Source: Semisulcospira habei
Taxonomy: Eukaryota > Mollusca > Gastropoda > Semisulcospiridae
DNA: 64,000 nucleotides
NCBI GenBank assembly: GCA_036245525.1
Contig: BTPG01000007.1
Coordinates: 119,669,444 to 119,733,443 of the forward strand
Direction: 5' to 3'
Positions 61,850 to 64,000 of this stretch are shown one piece after another (positions within the stretch are counted from its first letter, which is position 1; each line of letters starts with the position of its first letter). Made by a program: the position numbers and the translations under genes. Under the pieces are notes generated by a model. It ran no database searches. It saw only the letters and a program-made list of their open reading frames with translations, and was not told the origin of the DNA.

Positions 61850-62560
61850 CATCAGTCCCAGAAGCTGCAGCTAAAGCCTGGCAGAAGCGTAGACGTCTGA
61901 GAAACTGCCGTTCTAAGTTCGCCAACTTCTGGAAGCGTTTCTCCGGGATCCGGCCGATGTGCGGAGCTCCATACCCGGGCGCACGAAGTGACACGCTGGG
62001 ACGAGATAGGACTAGCCGAAGGTGGTGAAGGAGCCCCGAACTTCGAAGAGGCGGAGAAGGGCATCCCGGTCCTCCATCAGGGCCGACTCGGAACGGTTCC
62101 ACAAGAGCAGGACGTCCAAGTAGTCCAAGGAGAGATTCGTGGACGTACGACGGGCTCTGGTTACCGCAGCATCCAAACCGAGAACTCCCAAGGGCTTAAG
62201 TCGAGGCCGAAGGGAAGGGCGCGCAACTGGTGGACCCCTCTCTGGAAGGCGAACGTAGTAATGCCTGGAGGCTGGGTGTAAGCAACGTGAAGTCATGCAT
62301 CCGAGGTCCGGGCTGACAGCAAGTCGATCGGCTGCATGGCGGAGCGAAGGCCCGGGCGGTCTCCAAGCGGAAGGATGGAGCACGACGAACTTGTGAAGCG
62401 CTGAGAGGTCTAAGACTGGGCGCCACCTGCCGCCAGGATCGGGAGCCACGACGAGCCGGCTGTAGAACGCAGGGGAGTCGTGTCGCATAACCAACTCCGC
62501 GGTCGCTGCAGCAGCAAGGCGGCTACTTCGGCGCTGAGGGCCTCGTATCAGGGCTTTTTC
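61850..62560 (-). pseudogene. DIRS reverse transcriptase, catalytically damaged
   Basis: DSPAFYSRLVVAPDPGGRWR and VLDLSALHKFV match copy 1. Motif A is scrambled. Motif C reads DYLDVLLL, with Val in place of the second Asp of YLDD, so it could not polymerise. Confidence 0.8.
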
Positions 62561-62568
62561 TTCTCTTT

Positions 62569-62683
62569 CCAACAGCACTTGGTGTTCCCAGGCGGTCAAC
62601 CATCCAAGTACTAACCGAGCCCGCCGTTGCCTAACTTCGGATCAGATGAGAACGGGTGTATTCAACGAGGTATGGCCGTTGGC
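62569..62683 (-). rRNA. 5S ribosomal RNA sequence inside DIRS copy 2
   Basis: 115 bases read as a 5S rRNA: GCCAACGGCCATACC at the 5' end, CGTTGAATACACCCGTTCTC, GAAGTTAGGCAACGGCGGGC (box A region), GGTTAGTACTTGGATGG (box C region), GACCGCCTGGGAACACC, and GTGCTGTTGG pairing with the 5' end. The closing stem and internal promoter are present. No T run follows, so normal polymerase III termination is not expected. The RT homology starts within about 10 bases of its 3' end. Copy 1 of the element has no such insert. A bare 5S insertion or 5S-derived promoter capture; a functional gene is unlikely. Confidence 0.9.
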
Positions 62684-62690
62684 TTGTCTG

Positions 62691-63994
62691 ACGGCACTGC
62701 CGTCCCCAAGGAGAGCGGGGCAGGGAACCGAGACCGAAGAAGATGAGGAGTCCATCGGCGATCGTTGAAGGAATCCACAGGCCGTCCGGTAGAAGCGCTC
62801 GCCACACGTCGCTGTGAAGCGCTAGCCTCCCGCCGACAGAAGACCCGGAAGAGGTCGGCGGAGGACGAGACAGGCTGTCACTGGGCCCTACCCGCCCGGG
62901 ACGCCGGACGGGTCTGGGCCAGGACCGAGCAGGGGGCGCAGGGGCGGTGCCTGAAGAAGGGTGGGCGTGGGGAGAGGCCGGAGGTCTGGGGGGGGGGGGG
63001 GGGGGGGGAGTCGTCCACCTCTGGTAGAGGGACGACGGCTGGGTCTGGAAGTCCACACAGAGCGACCCGGAGCCTTGCGGGGGATTCAAAAGGGAGCTGT
63101 AGCCGGGCGGCTGGGCCAGGAGTCCTTATTCGCCTCCTTGACCGCAAGCCAGGCGGGGCCAACAGGAGCTCTCCTCCGAGGGGAACTTGACGAAGCTGTG
63201 TCTTGACGTTGACCGGAATGGGGCATAGGCGAAGTACCGCATCCCGTCTCAACAAATCACAGTTAAGGGCCGCAGCCATCGCGTTGACGGAAGCGTGGTG
63301 AAGGTCCCCAAACAGCGAAGACAACGAAGGATGCCAGGCGTCTTCTAGTCGACGAATGATGGCTTGCATCGCTAGGTCCAGGAAACCCACTTCAGTGAGG
63401 GCGTTCGCGCGAGTGTCGCTATCTGATCCACGCCAGGGGGAAGAGTCTGTCGCAGGGTAGCACCAGCAAAAGCCGCCGCCGCGGGGACCAATTTAGGCAG
63501 GGGGCAAGAAAAACTCTGCGAGTGTCCCGCGTACCAGGATTGTCGGCCACCTGGAGTCTGAAAGGAAACTGGCGGAACCGCAATGACCCTGTGAGAGATG
63601 AGCGGAGAAGCTTCGCAATGTCCTATAAACCTGGTGACTGGGCAGAGACTTAACAGCTTGCCCTGACGATCAGCATCGACGGAGGCGGAAGCCTTCCTCT
63701 TGAGCGGGGGTGAAGGAGGACAACGATCCGCTGGAAGGCAGTCTGCAATGATGCGCGCCGCTTTATCCAGTGCCCGCGGAGTCTCCAACCTGTGTCCCAC
63801 GGCCGACGGTTGTAGTTCCTCCTCGTCAGGCGAGAGAACAGCCAGGTCTGGGCTGGTCTCACGAAGGAGGGCTGAAACTGACTCCGCTGGGTACAAGCTG
63901 AGGGCGTCGTCTTCAGTCGGCACAGCGCAGGGGCTGCGTCTATCACTTGCTGAGTAGTGAGAAACTCCGCACTGTGATCCCGGGCGCCGGTCAT
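62691..63994 (-). pseudogene. DIRS gag-like region
   Basis: The first frame (63372-63923) starts MPTEDDALSLYPAESVSALL and the second (62878-63390) MGFLDLAMQAIIRRLEDAWH, joined by a frameshift. The second part matches the gag remnant of copy 1. A poly-G run (62991-63009) reads as poly-Pro. Confidence 0.65.
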
Positions 63995-64000
63995 AGCCCT

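Larger units (their letters stand above)
59866..64000 (-). mobile_element. DIRS-type retrotransposon, copy 2, decayed, runs off the window
   Basis: Starts with the same terminal motif as copy 1 (ATTTTTCTCTAAAATATATT, then CGAAAAATACTTACCGATG). On the minus strand: gag (62691-63994 and beyond), a 5S rRNA sequence (62569-62683), RT, RNase H and tyrosine recombinase. Many frame changes. It keeps the gag 5' part and recombinase 3' part that copy 1 lacks. Confidence 0.85.

Overview
This window is animal nuclear DNA. Its short split exons with GT/AG junctions, very low coding density, and load of non-LTR, DIRS-type and palindromic elements suggest a mollusc, most likely a marine gastropod. The phylum is an inference from element types and general character; no marker in the window settles it.

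Three host loci can be supported. (1) On the minus strand, 17730-17955 is the first coding exon of a secreted glutathione peroxidase. Its in-frame TGA, one base before a strong splice donor, falls at the family's selenocysteine position. (2) On the plus strand, 23444-27999 is a complete three-exon gene for cytochrome c oxidase subunit 6A, with transposons in its second intron. (3) On the minus strand, 45151-58377 holds the last seven exons found of a Q/T/A-rich nuclear-coactivator-like protein (544 residues in one unbroken phase). Its large fourth intron holds another ATG-initiated exon with a perfect donor (54944-55152), which probably starts a different transcript.

The rest is mostly mobile DNA. 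Left part (1-11 kb): a solo-LTR-like sequence with TG..CA ends, LINE fragments, a TTAA-flanked palindromic element, a SINE-like copy, and a 3.3-kb RTE-type LINE with its target duplication. 11-15.4 kb: a large inverted repeat around 1.9 kb of unique sequence. 15.4-23 kb: simple repeats, a roughly 167-bp tandem satellite, and a LINE ending in a zinc finger that carries a nested SINE. 31.1-37.2 kb: a complete 6.0-kb I-group (Nimb-like) LINE with two intact ORFs and a perfect 12-bp target duplication. 39.1-43.4 kb: a DIRS-type tyrosine-recombinase retrotransposon with inverted terminal repeats and an internal complementary region. 59.87 kb to the window end: a second, decayed DIRS copy with a nearly complete 5S rRNA sequence embedded between its gag and RT regions.

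Two dispersed palindrome families recur throughout. One has TTAA-CCC...GGG-TTAA ends and a TGGCACTACC hairpin. The other is a 60-70 bp hairpin built on CTCATGAGGATCTATGCCTC, including one copy with perfect 32-bp arms. Nested insertions with intact target duplications give a readable order of events. In one case an empty site in a related LINE shows the first palindrome family inserting at TTAA.
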